Shown: positions 32,225 through 43,560 of the stretch, one piece after another
How the letters are laid out: the number at the start of each line of letters is the position of its first letter
How positions within the stretch are numbered: position 1 is the stretch's first letter
Source of the DNA: Brachypterus glaber
Lineage: Eukaryota; Arthropoda; Insecta; Coleoptera; Kateretidae
Direction: 5' to 3'
DNA: 64,000 bases
NCBI GenBank assembly: GCA_958510825.1
Contig: OY294046.1
Span: 46,977,794 to 47,041,793, forward strand
The notes under the pieces: model-generated
Seen by the model: the letters and a program-made list of their open reading frames with translations, nothing else
Databases searched by the model: none
What the model was told of the DNA's origin: nothing
Made by a program: the position numbers and the translations under genes

Positions 32225-33139
32225 TAGCAGTATATTTTTGGTCTATATTTTTGATATAGGTGATATACGTAAAAAGGTTATTATTTTTAAACAGGAGGAT
32301 CAGAATAGGTACAATATATTTGTTTGTGTTCCGTACTTTTATCACAACATTTTTGTTGAAAATTTAAATTTTCACATTCATGTTCTTCCTCACTGCCATT
32401 ACTTTCGCGTTCACTCTTATTTACACAAATTTTCAATATAATTTTAACTCTCATTTTCACTATTATTCACCATTTCACTACTTCTGCTTTCACCACAACA
32501 GCTGTCTTCTACCACTCCTGTATTCTTCTAAAACTTACTGCATTCACTAAGGTCACTTTTACTTTTGTTCTGTACTTTTTAAAGAAGCTACATAAACAAT
32601 TTTTCTTTTTTTTTTGGAAACACCCCCTAACCCCCTCAACGATCCTGAACTGATAACATGTGCACTCAAACGTCAGTTTTTGTTTTGTCAAAATATAAAT
32701 TTATTTATCAAGATATTACAATCGAATAAAAAGTAGTGTATAATATAAGGAAAAAAACTGTTAGTCGCACTAAAAACAGTATTTTTCGTCCCTGTATCAC
32801 AAACTACTATTTTACTTTTTCCTCTCCCTGCTTGTTGACCCCCTTATTTTTAAAACTAAGTTATTTAATAAATAATAAATACAATTTATTTTCAATTAGG
32901 ATCTAACTATAAATGTCATTTGCAATTTTACAAATAAATCTATAGTTTTAAGTTACCATGAAGTAAGGATTACAAATATTTTTCAAGACAGCTCATATAG
33001 TGGCTAAGAAAAATATAAAAATATCTACGATCCTTAAGTGAGCGTAAACTTAAACTAAGGATATATCAATAAAATTACAAAGACGACTTATAAGAAGGAT
33101 GCTCAAATACAATTACATTGTATACATGTACTAAACAAC
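32225..33139. other. 3' flank of the TTLL gene
   Basis: No exon seen. On the minus strand an AATAAA lies at about 32885-32890, about 250 bp past the TTLL stop, in an AT-rich stretch; it could be the polyadenylation signal. Confidence 0.35.
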
Positions 33140-35017
33140 TCATATATATAACCCATCCTTTCTTATTCCTTCTCCTGAACCACGTCCGTGTAATCCTTCC
33201 ATCAAATCAGCAATCACAGCTTTACCACCTTTTATTGTCATATTTGTATCTTCAGGAACTCTAATTTTATCAAAAATAGCAAACTTTTTCTCATCACCAG
33301 GCCGCAATACATTATTTTTCTTCATAGAGTAATATACATGTTCTAGAATACCATTACTTCTCAATAAATACTCTCTATGAGCTAGCCTTTGAAGACGTTC
33401 TTTTTCTTCAGATTCAACAATCATCTGAGGCAAAAACGAGTTTTGATTATGTTTTGAAATTAAGGACAACGGAGGTCTGATATTCTTATTACTAGATGAT
33501 CTGGATCTATGCGTTTTTGGTTTTTGGATACTTAGTCTCTTTGAAGCTTCAAGCTTTGCTTTAAGCAACATTTCGTCTCTTAAAGCGTTTTGAGCAGCTT
33601 CCCTCGCTCTACTTGACGCTGTGTCATTATATAAGGAGGCTTGTCCTTGATCAAAGTACTTCTTGTAAAGATGTTCGGTCTGTGGACAAGGAAATGCCAA
33701 ACGAAAACCACCTCTATTTGAAAATTCTTGTTTAAAATAATCGTTAAAGCTTTTTGCTAATGGAGGCTGAGTGTCCTTTAAAATACCGTGCAATAGTCTT
33801 TCTCTGACCCGTTTCCTGTCTTCACGCATAATCTTTCTTTTATCACAGTTTGTAAGGTTCATCATAGCAAACATATCACCTAATAATGTTTCTTTAACTT
33901 CAACATCTAATGTGGTATCTGTATGAAAACTAGGTGAATGATTTACTTCTAAAATTTGAGGGTTAAGCTTTCTATCCAAAATAATATCTACACCTAAAAG
34001 CTCAGAACAAGCAGGCATACTATCGTGATTGGGAAAACAGGCTGAATAACTATGTTTTAGAACAGGCCAAGCACTTATAATTGTTTTTATAATTACGTCA
34101 TCAATTCTGTACCATAAAGCGTCAACATCATACTTTAAACTTTTTATATATTTATTAAACCAAGATAACTTTCTCTTACTACCACCCTCAGTATCCATGT
34201 TGTAGGTTCTGCTGTGTTTGTTTACAGCATAATTAGTCAAATGCATAAAAACGTTGGTAACATTAACACCATTTGGTTCTTTGTATCTACTTGTAGCAAA
34301 ACGAACCAATCCTTCATTGAAAATGTAAATCCTTAAAGGATCACATGATGTTATAAGAACATAGACTCTTAGATCAAACTTATATCCATCAATAAGATAC
34401 GGTTTGGTTATATATACTTGACATATGCCTTTATCGTAAGGTCTAACGTCTTTTAAAGTTTTCGTAATTACTATACCACGACCTTGACTACCTGTGTCTG
34501 GTTTAAGAATAAATGTTTTATTCTTACGAAGTCTGCTATATGTGAGAGCTTCGCCAAGGTCAGCAGGAAAACACCAGGTCTTAGGAAAAAAGTTGTAGTC
34601 TCTAGGAAATAATCTTAACATTCGATTTAAGTTTCTGGCCAAAAGATCCTTTCTGCAGATTTCCAGCATGCCTGGAAAATGATTAATTTTTTGAAATCTT
34701 TTCATTTCCTTGCATTTATCTATGGTAATAGATAAATCTGTCCAATACATGTTCCAATTTTCACCCTCTGATACCTCTTTATAGTTAAATTTTTGTGCAG
34801 TTCGTCTAATGACATCGTATCTACAATTTGTTAAACAAACTGTTACTTTTGAACGTTTTCTCTTCTTTGTACCTTCTGGAAGGGGATTTACCTCATATGT
34901 TTTTGATGGCTTTTTACTTAGGGAAACACTTATTTCTGGTATGTGGAGTTTATCAGTTTCCGATGATGATTCTGTTGTATCACTGTTATTGTTTTCATTT
35001 ATTTTTGTTTGGGCCAT
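33140..35017 (-). CDS. TTLL6: Tubulin polyglutamylase, TTLL6/TTLL13 type
   Basis: A single 625-codon frame. Enzymes of this family add glutamate chains to tubulin tails, mostly on ciliary and flagellar microtubules. Residues 57-400 form the tubulin-tyrosine-ligase (ATP-grasp) domain: NCRYDVIRR (64), INHFPGMLEICRKDLLARN (111), FFPKTWCFPAD (143), FILKPDTGSQGRGI with K172 for ATP, KFDLRVYVLI (213), HLTNYAVNKHS (259) and ILEVNHSPSF with metal ligands E357 and N359. Residues 395-470 are basic and helical, in the place of the microtubule-binding region of this subgroup. The N-terminal 55 residues are acidic and Ser-rich, then Lys/Arg-rich; the tail is Ser- and basic-rich. ATG 35017 precedes the conserved domain with no upstream in-frame alternative noted. 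Oddity: no introns, while TTLL genes are usually split, so this may be a retrocopy. The subgroup, not the exact orthologue, is certain. Confidence 0.92.
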   Translation of the reverse strand: MAQTKINENNNSDTTESSSETDKLHIPEISVSLSKKPSKTYEVNPLPEGTKKRKRSKVTVCLTNCRYDVIRRTAQKFNYKEVSEGENWNMYWTDLSITIDKCKEMKRFQKINHFPGMLEICRKDLLARNLNRMLRLFPRDYNFFPKTWCFPADLGEALTYSRLRKNKTFILKPDTGSQGRGIVITKTLKDVRPYDKGICQVYITKPYLIDGYKFDLRVYVLITSCDPLRIYIFNEGLVRFATSRYKEPNGVNVTNVFMHLTNYAVNKHSRTYNMDTEGGSKRKLSWFNKYIKSLKYDVDALWYRIDDVIIKTIISAWPVLKHSYSACFPNHDSMPACSELLGVDIILDRKLNPQILEVNHSPSFHTDTTLDVEVKETLLGDMFAMMNLTNCDKRKIMREDRKRVRERLLHGILKDTQPPLAKSFNDYFKQEFSNRGGFRLAFPCPQTEHLYKKYFDQGQASLYNDTASSRAREAAQNALRDEMLLKAKLEASKRLSIQKPKTHRSRSSSNKNIRPPLSLISKHNQNSFLPQMIVESEEKERLQRLAHREYLLRSNGILEHVYYSMKKNNVLRPGDEKKFAIFDKIRVPEDTNMTIKGGKAVIADLMEGLHGRGSGEGIRKDGLYI

Positions 35018-35832
35018 TAAGATCCAAATACATTAATTTTTTAGTTTTGTTTGATGGTTTTGAAAATGAGTGAGAAGTAAATTTTGTAATTTTCAGCTTA
35101 AAATAATATCATTATTTTGACATATCGCTACGTGTGAAGGATTTGACTTTTTTAAATTATTGGCAATTTTGACATGAACATTTGTTATTAACTTATTCTT
35201 GTATTAAGTATACTAGTATACTACGTAAGTAAATAAAACTACATAATTTGAAATAAAATTAAGAAATGATAACAGGGAAAAAAACTATCTAGATCCATAA
35301 TAGAGAGCCTTAATGTGATGTTATCTGGTTTGTTGGCAGAAAACTTCAAAGTAAGGCACGCCAGATCCATAAGTAATTAGTTCTACCATGTTGGTATCAA
35401 GTATAATATCATATTATTTAAGCCAGCATAATTTACCTACAATTTTGGACATAGATCTATTTTTTTGCTTTAGCTAATAATGTTTTCTATATGTTTAAAA
35501 TACCTGATCTGAATTTTAATTGGCTTATTGTTACCAGCATTGTAATAAGTAGGTGAGAATTTCTTCTCTTAAGAAATTGTACATACAGGAAAGTTAAAAA
35601 ACTACTAAAAAACAATTTTAGTGTCAAACTTATGTAAATAATACTACAAAGTAGTAAGATATGTTGTATTTTATATTTTTTTTATCCTAATGCATTTTTA
35701 ACAACAGGAAGTTATATTTTTAGGATAGGTATTATCAAAATCAAGGCAAATCAATAACATCAAAATCAAGGTAATATTAAATCTCGTTTCAAAAATCGTA
35801 CAGCAACCATATTATTTTTTTTACTATATTAT
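35018..35832. other. 5' flank of the TTLL gene
   Basis: AT-rich DNA that must hold the TTLL promoter. No TATA box or initiator stands out and no other gene is seen. Confidence 0.35.
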
Positions 35833-36606
35833 TCACAGCTCCTGCGCTAGAAAAATATTATACGGTAGTTTCGATTTTTCAAAAAAAAATTTTAAAATCG
35901 TCCTAGACAAAAAAATCTTGGATATAAATTTAGTTTATGAAAAAATAGGCAACTTTTTTTTTAAATGTGCGTTGTCCGTATGTCGGTCCGATGTCATGAT
36001 TTTTGTGAACACGATAACTTACAAACCAATAATCTGATCGAAATTTTCAGGAAATATCAAGTTTTACGAGGGGAAGATTCCTATTATTTTTTAAAGTAAT
36101 CCCCCCAAAAACAAAAACTGAGGGTTACGTTAAGAAAAATCGAAAAAAACACTGTTTAAAAATTAATTCCCAAAAAAAAAGGTTATGGGGGGTTAAACTT
36201 AAAAAAAAATTGAAAAAAGCTGAAAAAAAAACTCCAGTTAACGTACTCTTTTTAGAAAAAAATAAATTTATTATTAGGATCAATTCTACCAAATCTACCA
36301 AAAAGTAATCTCCCAACAACAAAAAAGGGGGTTAAACTTTTTTTAAAAATGGAAATCTTTAAAAAAAAATCAAAATTTTCTCGGTTTTTGTAAAAATAAA
36401 ATAAAGTTATTTTTAAATATTTTCTTTGTTTTTCAAAAAAAATTCTTATTTAAAAAAAAATGTTTTTTTTTTATTTTTGTGTTTTTTTTACAAAAAGTAA
36501 ATAAAAAAAAAGTTAAAAAGTGTTTCAAATTTTTTTTATTTTTTTTTTAAGCAAATGCAATATACACTGTGAATAATGTAACATTGCATAGCTTCAAGGC
36601 TTGTTG
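35833..36606 (+). mobile_element. Family D element, copy 3
   Basis: Left end CACAGCTCCTGCGCTAG, TTTTCAGGAAATATCAAG, AATCCCCCCAAAAAC, right end AAATGCAATATAC...CAAGGCTTGTTG. It lacks the nested family C MITE seen in copy 1. Confidence 0.65.
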
Positions 36607-37483
36607 TAATTTATAACGCTTTTATAAGTTGAATAAATTTTTTTTTTTAAATTTAAAAATAAAAATCATCAGGTTCCTGATGGATTTTTTTTTGTGGTTG
36701 CTGTATTCAACTTAGAGGTATGCTGTCCTGCTAAGACAAGTTGTCCTGTGTGCAAAAATTCACTTTTTGACATAAGCACACTTGCTTTACACTAGCCCCA
36801 TGTGCCTACTAAAAAGAAATGACCTATCTAAAACCCAAATCCTAAAAATTAGCCTAAGATGTTTGTCCTAAGTGGAAAATTTTCAATGTTTTCTAAATAA
36901 AATAGTCCTAACAAGTCTTTACTAGACGAATTAGTCAGGACTAGGACTAACTTTACAGGTCTTAGTAATTTGATTGGACCTTTTAGATAATTTTGTCCTA
37001 TATTTCTCAGATAGAACAAATGCATTTATGGTCTGTTTTTTCAAGCAATATAGTAAATTAAAAATCGCACAGTCAATATTTTCAAAACAGATTCGAATAT
37101 TGGATGTGCGAATATACTGCGTAGTTTATTTTATAAAACATAACTATATTCTATACACAAATATACCATTCAAACCTGTTGTAAAAATATTTACTGTGCG
37201 ATTTTTAATTTACTATCTTGCTTGAAAAAATGGACCATAGTATTACAATTTATTTTTGTGACAAAAAAAATATAGTTTTTTTTTTCAAAGTAAATCAGGT
37301 ATTTTTAATTTAAAATAAAGCAGAACCCAACGCCACATTTATTTAAACATGTAATCAAAAAGTTCAAACAAAAACAATAAAACTGGCCATATCTCAAAAC
37401 ATCTAATTTGCAGATAGAAAAACTTGTCTTAGAAGGGCAGTATGTACCAATATTTAGTATTCGATTTCTGTTACCCAAACATT
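36607..37483. other. Non-coding with a small inverted pair
   Basis: AAAAATCGCACAGTCAATATTTT at about 37058 (19 shared bases) faces ATTTACTGTGCGATTTTTAA at about 37190. Repeated TTGTCCTA-type motifs occur before that. No gene. Confidence 0.45.
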
Positions 37484-37574
37484 AACACTAAACTAATTAA
37501 GAAATAAACCAATGAAATGATGTGTGAAATAATTCTGACATTTCATTGGTCCAATTCTTTGTTAGTTTAGTGTT
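37484..37574. repeat. 91-bp hairpin
   Basis: AACACTAAACTAATTAAG and CCAATGAAATG face CATTTCATTGG and TTAGTTTAGTGTT. Confidence 0.7.
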
Positions 37575-37940
37575 CATTATTACCCAATAACCCAACAACC
37601 ATCCAACAGTCTACCTAATTAATAGTCTAAGATCTAATGACCATTTTTATTTAATTATTTTCTCCCAGCTGTATTTTATATATGTCTTAAAGTAGATTCA
37701 AATTAAGCTATTTTCAAATCACCAGGTCCTTACCGAGTCAAACACATTTATTACATTTAGATTAGTCTATTTTCACAGTTTTACATAATTATTCAGCAGG
37801 CCAAGGGGTAAAAAAGGATTTAAAAAAAATTATTTAACATATTTCAATACTAAAAAGTCTAATGAGTATTCATTTAATTAAAATTTCATTTGATAAATTC
37901 TCATTTCTTTAAAAAAAATAAGTATTACGTATGTCAAAGG

Positions 37941-38194
37941 CAACGAACTAACAACTATTCTCTCTAGAATACGCATACCGTTAATATAAAGTATGGCCAA
38001 CATCTCCGTTTGTTTGTAAACAAATAGTAGGTATATTCAGGCCTGAACTATAATAATTACCAGTAACTGTTATTTTTGTCTGTGTTAGAACAAGGCTATG
38101 TGAGTAAGACAGACAAATGTATATGTTGGCTAGGTTTTTTTCAGTTTTTACAAATGAAATGCCTATTCTAGAGAGAAGAGTTATTAGTTCGTTG
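37941..38194. mobile_element. 254-bp hAT-like MITE with perfect 8-bp target duplication
   Basis: The ends CAACGAACTAAC and TTAGTTCGTTG are inverted, the arms continue through ATTCTCTCTAGAATACGCAT against its inverse, and GTCAAAGG flanks both sides (37933-37940, 38195-38202). The uninterrupted family E copy has AAAGGCACTTTTT once. Confidence 0.8.
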
Positions 38195-38247
38195 GTCAAA
38201 GGCACTTTTTAGAGACTGTTCTTACCCCCTTGGCCCCAGAATTATTG

Positions 38248-39076
38248 TGGTGGCCCATAAGTCACTTTAACATTTAAAAATTGAGTAACTTTTTGGTTTG
38301 TCAATTTTTTTAATTTATTTTTTTTTACAATATAGAGTACAGAAAATGGATTTTTTTAAAACTAGATATGGAAAATCATGTCTTTTAAATGAGGTCCATT
38401 TTCCGCTTTGTAAACAAGGCCTCTTTTTACGACATTTTCCATGACTGCTCTTAACATGTATGGCTCCAGCTAGGGTCATGCACCAACGTGAATTACACCC
38501 CCTCAAGGTCACGGTTTGATGCTGTGTAACTTTCCAAATGATAATCGGGCTTTACTTCTGCTAGGAAAATGGCAATACAGTTACAGTGAACGGCCACCGA
38601 TATCTCTCATCGCTAGAAAATTTTGTGCGCCCTGCAGTGAAGAACATGCCAGAGACATGGTGGCAGCAAGATGGGGCAACTGCTCATACAGCCAGAGTCA
38701 AAATGCAGCTTTTAAGGCAGATTTTCGAAGGGAATAATTTCTCGAAATTCGGATTTTCATTTTCCTTCACGATCGCCCGATTTGACAGCACCGAATTTTT
38801 TTGTTTAGAGCTACCTGAAAGATCGGGTGTATGTCAACAAGCTCAGGACTATTTAACAACTTAAGTCAGATATGTTAGGATCCGTCATGGAAAATATCGT
38901 GAAAAGAGCCCTTGCTTGCAAAGCGAAAAATGGACGTCATTCAAAAGATATGATTTTTCATGCATAGTTCAAAAAGAAATCAATCTCCTGTACTCTATAT
39001 TGTAAAAGAAATAAATAAAAAAGTTGACAAACAAAAAAATTATTCCATTTTTAAATGGTAAAGTGCCTTATGGGCC
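38248..39076 (+). mobile_element. Mariner-like element remnant
   Basis: The ends GGCCCATAAGTCACTTTAAC and AAAGTGCCTTATGGGCC are inverted and continue as ATTTAAAAATTGA against AATTATTCCATTTTTAAAT. Family E without the insert reads ATTGTGTATAAC; the right side keeps TATAAC, fitting a TA target with slight left-end loss. It carries a broken transposase. Confidence 0.75.
38580..38967 (+). pseudogene. Broken DDE transposase fragment
   Basis: One frame gives VNGHRYLSSLENFVRP and TWWQQDGATAHTARVKMQLL, the second catalytic Asp region of IS630/Tc1/mariner-type (DUF4817-linked) transposases. After about 38740 the match continues in another frame (SPDLTAPNFFV, stop, SYLKDRVYVNKLRT), so it has at least one frameshift and internal stops. 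The N-terminal DNA-binding part is missing. Confidence 0.8.
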
Positions 39077-39605
39077 ACACTGTATATAACTATGAAAATA
39101 GCTTAATCTAAATATATTAAATCTAATTTATATAACTCGGCAAGTTAAAAATAGATCTTTTGGTAGCTCATTGCCATAGCTTTAGGAGCTTCTAGCACCC
39201 AAAGGAACCCGATCCGGAGCCTGTCAATTTGAAAAAAAACTTTATTTGAATGTACTTTAAGATATAAAATACAATCAGGAGAAAATAATAGCCCAGGACT
39301 ATTCAACAACTTAAGCCAGACATGTTAGGATCCGTCATGGAAAATGTCGTGGAAAGATCCCGTGCTTGCAAAGCGGAAAATGTACATCATTCAAAAGACA
39401 TGATTTTTTATGTTCAAAAAAAAAATTTCCATTTCCTGTACTCTATATTGTAAAAGAAATAAGTAAAAAAATTGACAAACAAAAAAATTATTCAATTTTT
39501 AAATGGTAAAGTGACTTACGGGCCACACTGTATATAACTATGAAAATAGCTTAATCTAAATATATTAAATCTAATTTATATAACTCGGCAAGTTAAAAAT
39601 ATATT
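38844..39605 (+). repeat. Tandem duplication, 450-bp period
   Basis: CAGGACTATT at 38844 and 39294 start two copies that include the transposase tail, the mariner right end and part of family E (ATATAACTCGGCAAGTTAAA). Confidence 0.8.
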
Positions 39606-39613
39606 TTTGGGTA

Positions 39614-40654
39614 GTAGACCAGGGTCGATAATTTTTGAAACCAAAAAAAATAATAGTAGGATGAAACCCGTTAAAAAAGGACGAGAATATAACAAAAATG
39701 AAAGGAAAAATAATTTACGGGCGATCTGAGGTCGAAGTGGAAGGGGGTGAGTTTTTAAGGGTAAAAAACGGTGTATCTCGATTTCCGGCAAAACTACAAG
39801 TCTTATGGAAAAGAGACCTACAACTTTTGTAATTACACTTTTTTCACATAACCTCAAAATTTATGTGAAAAATTCAAATAATCAAGTTTTTGGTTTGGAC
39901 TTTTTATCTTATGCAAAAAAAAAATTTTTTTCACGAAATTTGGTGAAAACTTACCTTTTTATGTCCTAAAGACAATGTAATTTTTTCACCTTATTTTGAC
40001 TTAATATCGAAAAAACACCCTAATTTTCAATAAAAAATTCTCGCTAGGTTTGGAGTTTCTGAGAACATTTACCATAGTAATGTATATATTTTTTTACATT
40101 ATCAGAAAGAAGAGATTTCAACGAACAAAAAACTCCCCGACTTTTTTTAAAAAGCTGATATTTTGATGCGAGAATTTTCGATTGAAAATTAGGGTTTTTT
40201 CGATAATAAGTCAAAATAAGGTGAAAAAATAAATATTTCAAATCAAAAAAATTACAGTGTCTTTAGGACATAAAAAGGTAAGTTTTCACCAAATTTCGTG
40301 AAAAAAAAAAATTGCATAAGATAAAAAGTCCAAACCAAAAACTTGATTATTTGATTTTTTCACATAAATTTTGAGGTTATGTGAAAAAAGTTTAATTACA
40401 AAAGTTGTAGGTCTCTTTATTACCTACAACTTTGTCGTTTAATTTTTTTCCATAGGACTTGTAGTTTTGCCGGAAATCGAGATACACCGTTTTTTACCCT
40501 TAAAAACTCACCCCCTTCCACTTCCCGACCTCAGATCACCCGTAAATTATTTTTCCTTTCATTTTTGTTATATTCTCGTCCTTTTTTAACGGGTTTCATC
40601 CTACTATAATTTTTTTCACTTTTTACCATTTTCAAAATTATCGACCCTGGTCTA
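39614..40654. mobile_element. 1041-bp near-perfect inverted repeat element
   Basis: It starts GTAGACCAGGGTCGATAA and ends TTATCGACCCTGGTCTA, flanked by TA on each side (39612-39613, 40655-40656). Arms of about 440-480 bp (39614-40050 and 40169-40654) face each other around a loop of about 120 bp. Shared arm landmarks are GGTGTATCTCGATTTCCGG and CTTGATTATTTG. Family E (GGTAGCTCATTG) is the empty site. No coding capacity. Confidence 0.85.
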
Positions 40655-40870
40655 TAGCTCATTGGCATAGCTTTAGGAGCTTCTAGCACCCAAAGGAACC
40701 GGATCCGGATCAATTAAAAAAAAACTTTATTTGAATGAAAATAATAGAGGAGTAAATTTTTGGTAAATGCTGTATATAAACTACATGACATGTATAATAA
40801 AATTAATTAACATGATTGTACCTACATGTTTATTTAAATAATTCAATTAAATTACTGGTACGAGTTTTGC

Positions 40871-40918
40871 GATATATTTATAAATAGTGGAATCTTTAAT
40901 TTATTACCGATACATCAC
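40871..40918 (+). promoter_or_regulatory. Possible core promoter of CLIP gene 2
   Basis: TATATTTATAAATAG at about 40873-40887, about 95 bp before the start codon, with an ATCACTAG stretch about 30 bp further that resembles an arthropod initiator. Position is suitable; no functional proof. Confidence 0.35.
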
Positions 40919-41077
40919 TAGTTAAATATTTAATTTGTAGAATTTAATAGTTAGTAACTATTCAACATTCATTCAAACAAGATGTATGCTGCAGGTGCTG
41001 TGTTTTTGCTAATACTGGTTTCAACTAACGGGATGTTAATAGATGGTAAAGTATATTTATTTATAAAAATATATAAA

Positions 41078-41160
41078 GGTTTAGTTTAGTTTAGTTTATT
41101 TTTAAAGTCTTTCTCTGACCACCTAAAAGTGGTATTTTATACACATTAATCGGCGTAAAC
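41078..41160 (-). repeat. Possible SINE/LINE 3' end with AAACT tail
   Basis: TTTAGTTTAGTTTAGTTTAT (minus strand AAACT repeats) next to GACCACCTAAAAGTGGTATT. It resembles the tail of a short retroelement; family not recognised. Confidence 0.35.
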
Positions 41161-41309
41161 TATGACACATTAACGTTGAAAATAAACACAGAAACATAGG
41201 CTTACAGAATAATTTTGCCGAATTATGAGGGAAATTTTTATAAAGGTCACTAAATCGAAACATTTGACGACTTATTTGCCCACAACAATATTGACTATAC
41301 ATATTAACT

Positions 41310-41313
<4 letters not shown>

Positions 41314-41365
<52 letters not shown>
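41314..41365 (+). repeat. (TA)26 microsatellite
   Basis: Pure AT dinucleotide run of about 52 bp inside intron 1 of CLIP gene 2. Confidence 0.95.
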
Positions 41366-41370
<5 letters not shown>

Positions 41371-42780
41371 TTTTTCAAAGAAAAAAACCACATTCGATTT
41401 TTATCTTTTAAGAATACGTAAGTTTTTAATTTTTATTTATCGATAACTTTTTTCCCACAATCGGTTAAATGGAATGATTAAAAAAAATCAAGATAAAAAG
41501 AAATAAAAATATTTAAAACCTCGTCTCAACGCTAGAGCCGACACGGCGCCTATGCAAGTACTGGAAATTCGCCGACTACTGTTTATACGATATTCGACTA
41601 ACAATAATACAATCATTTAAAATAGATACTCTTCGCTATTAATAGCTACTCTTCTCCATCATATAACAATTCACCAAAAATTTCAATACATAAATTTCGG
41701 CACCATCATCTTCCCCATTTTTTTTTAATCCTGCAGCCTTCTTACATTCCTCCAAATCACCCAAACCAAATTTTATATTTAAAACAGCCTCCAAACCATT
41801 AATTTTGAAAAATAAATAAAAATTTTACTTTGACATTGACATTGATTGACCGTAAGTAAACTTTGTGAGACCCATGGAGATAAAGTACGAGATTTTTTTT
41901 TAACAGTGTCACAAACTTTAATTTTTATGCTTTGTTAGCCGAGATATTTATGTTGAAAAATAGAGCTATACTGTGACGTATCTGATTGAGTTGATTAGCA
42001 TATGAAAGGTCTTTCATTATAAGTCTTTAAAATGTATCCAATTTAAACAAAACATTGCAATTTAAAAAAAAAGTGTAATATTTTTTTTGTTCTTGGAGGT
42101 CCTCTATCTTAAAAACTATAAAAGATAAAATACTGAAAAAAAAATAAAAATAAATTGATAATAAACATGCAATAAACTTTTAGGGAAAACTGTAGATAAG
42201 TGTGTTAAGAGGCCAGGGGGCGAAATTCATATGTTTAACGATAACTCGTTTGCTTTAATTCCTATGAAAAAATTCAAAATAACAAAAAATGCTCTTACAT
42301 CTTTTTGATCTATTCCTTTTTAACTAGAACTCTTGGAAATATACGATATATATTATATACCGTTTATCCACCCGTTTAGTATACACTTTAAAGTAAAATT
42401 TGTATCTCTTATGACCGTGCTGCCACACTCGGATGAACTCGGGATCAATCGCTTTTCGTTTGGGACGGCAGTCGAGACTTGTAATTAAGACGAGTAAAAT
42501 GTGCCGATGCGGCTTATGAGTTCTACTCTCAAGTGTATACTAAATCAATGGATTATCAGTAGAAAACAAACGCACTCTATTATTTGTTTTTTGCAGATAT
42601 TTGTACAACACCAAATTTTGAAAAGGGCTTATGCGTGGAACTACAAAATTGCCCCTCCATTTATGCTATGTCAAGTGACTACGTGTAACATTGGAAAAAT
42701 TGGAATTTTTAATCAAGTCGCAGTGTGGATTTAATGGAAATAATCCCAAAGTATGTTGTCCCATAGAAATTGAAAATTTA

Positions 42781-43560
42781 GTATGATAGTTTATAGAAAA
42801 TGTAATTATATTTAAATTATTTATGTAATATTTTTAGGTTATACTTATTAAAAATATATCAATAAACAGAAGTTGTTTTTTGCTAATAGTTTTGAATATT
42901 GTATACTCTAAAAAAATTTTTGTCTGAATTTCCATACACGTATTGGAAGTAATTAACCCATACATGTACCTATAGGCATAAAAGTACCAAAATATACCAA
43001 CTATTAAATCTAAATTTTTCAAATGTCGTCTAAAAAAAGATTTTTATAAATAAAAAATTCTTAAAAAAAGCTTTAAAAAAAGAAATCTCTGTAAAAAAAT
43101 TTTATCCAACAATTTCCCAACTTGCATAAACAGTTTACCAACTAGACAACAGTTTCCAAACTTTGAACTACCAACTTTTAAAATATAAATCCAAGTTTAC
43201 CGACTTTTCACGAGAGGATGGGGAAAGGCTCCCCCCGTCTTTCGGTAAGCTGCTTACCATTTATTATTAAGTTTTGTAAAAATAAATAAATAAATATCCT
43301 TATGGCTTATTATGATGGTTCACGCTGTATATCTATTTTAAGAATACATATTATTATAAGTTAAGTGTTATTAACCTGTTGACCTTAATATTTTTCAACA
43401 AGGAATACATTAAATTAAAAATCTTTAAAATTTAATTTAAGGTTAAATATAGTATTTTATTATGTTTAATAATTATAATTAAATAATTATGTATTACACA
43501 TAATTACCTATTGAACAGTATAAAAACAATACAATGATATTTGAATGTTTAGGCCTTCGT
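42781..43560. other. 3' flank of CLIP gene 2
   Basis: AT-rich; no further CLIP-gene exon could be found (no Cys-Gly-Gly-Ser or Ala-Ala-His-Cys coding). Confidence 0.4.

Larger units (their letters stand above)
37623..39290. mobile_element. Family E foldback element, copy 2, with nested insertions
   Basis: Left part 37623-37940 and later pieces match copies 1 and 3 (CTCCCAGCTGTATTTTATAT, CCTTGGCCCCAGAATTATTG, GGAGCTTCTAGCACCCAAAG). It is interrupted by a hAT-like MITE (37941-38194) and a mariner-like element (38248-39076). Confidence 0.7.
40982..42780 (+). pseudogene. Second CLIP-domain gene, frameshifted (signal peptide and CLIP exons)
   Basis: Exon 1 (40982-41045) encodes a signal peptide, MYAAGAVFLLILVSTNG, and ends GATG before GTAAAG, phase 1. 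Exon 2 (42597-42780, after TTGCAG) reads DICTTPNFEKGLCVELQNC, PSIYAM, then hits TAA at 42686-42688. In the frame two bases over it continues FLIKSQCGFNGNNPKVCCP, so all six CLIP cysteines are present. A GTGT at 42683-42686 instead of GT accounts for the shift. Exon 2 may end at GTATGA (42781). No protease domain follows within the window, so the gene extends beyond, has lost it, or was a CLIP-only protein. Signal-then-CLIP exon layout and phase match CLIP protease 1. A sequencing error cannot be excluded. Confidence 0.75.

Noticed and set aside
41225..41446. Open frame with an alternating Tyr-Ile run
   Set aside because: Translation of the (TA)n microsatellite.
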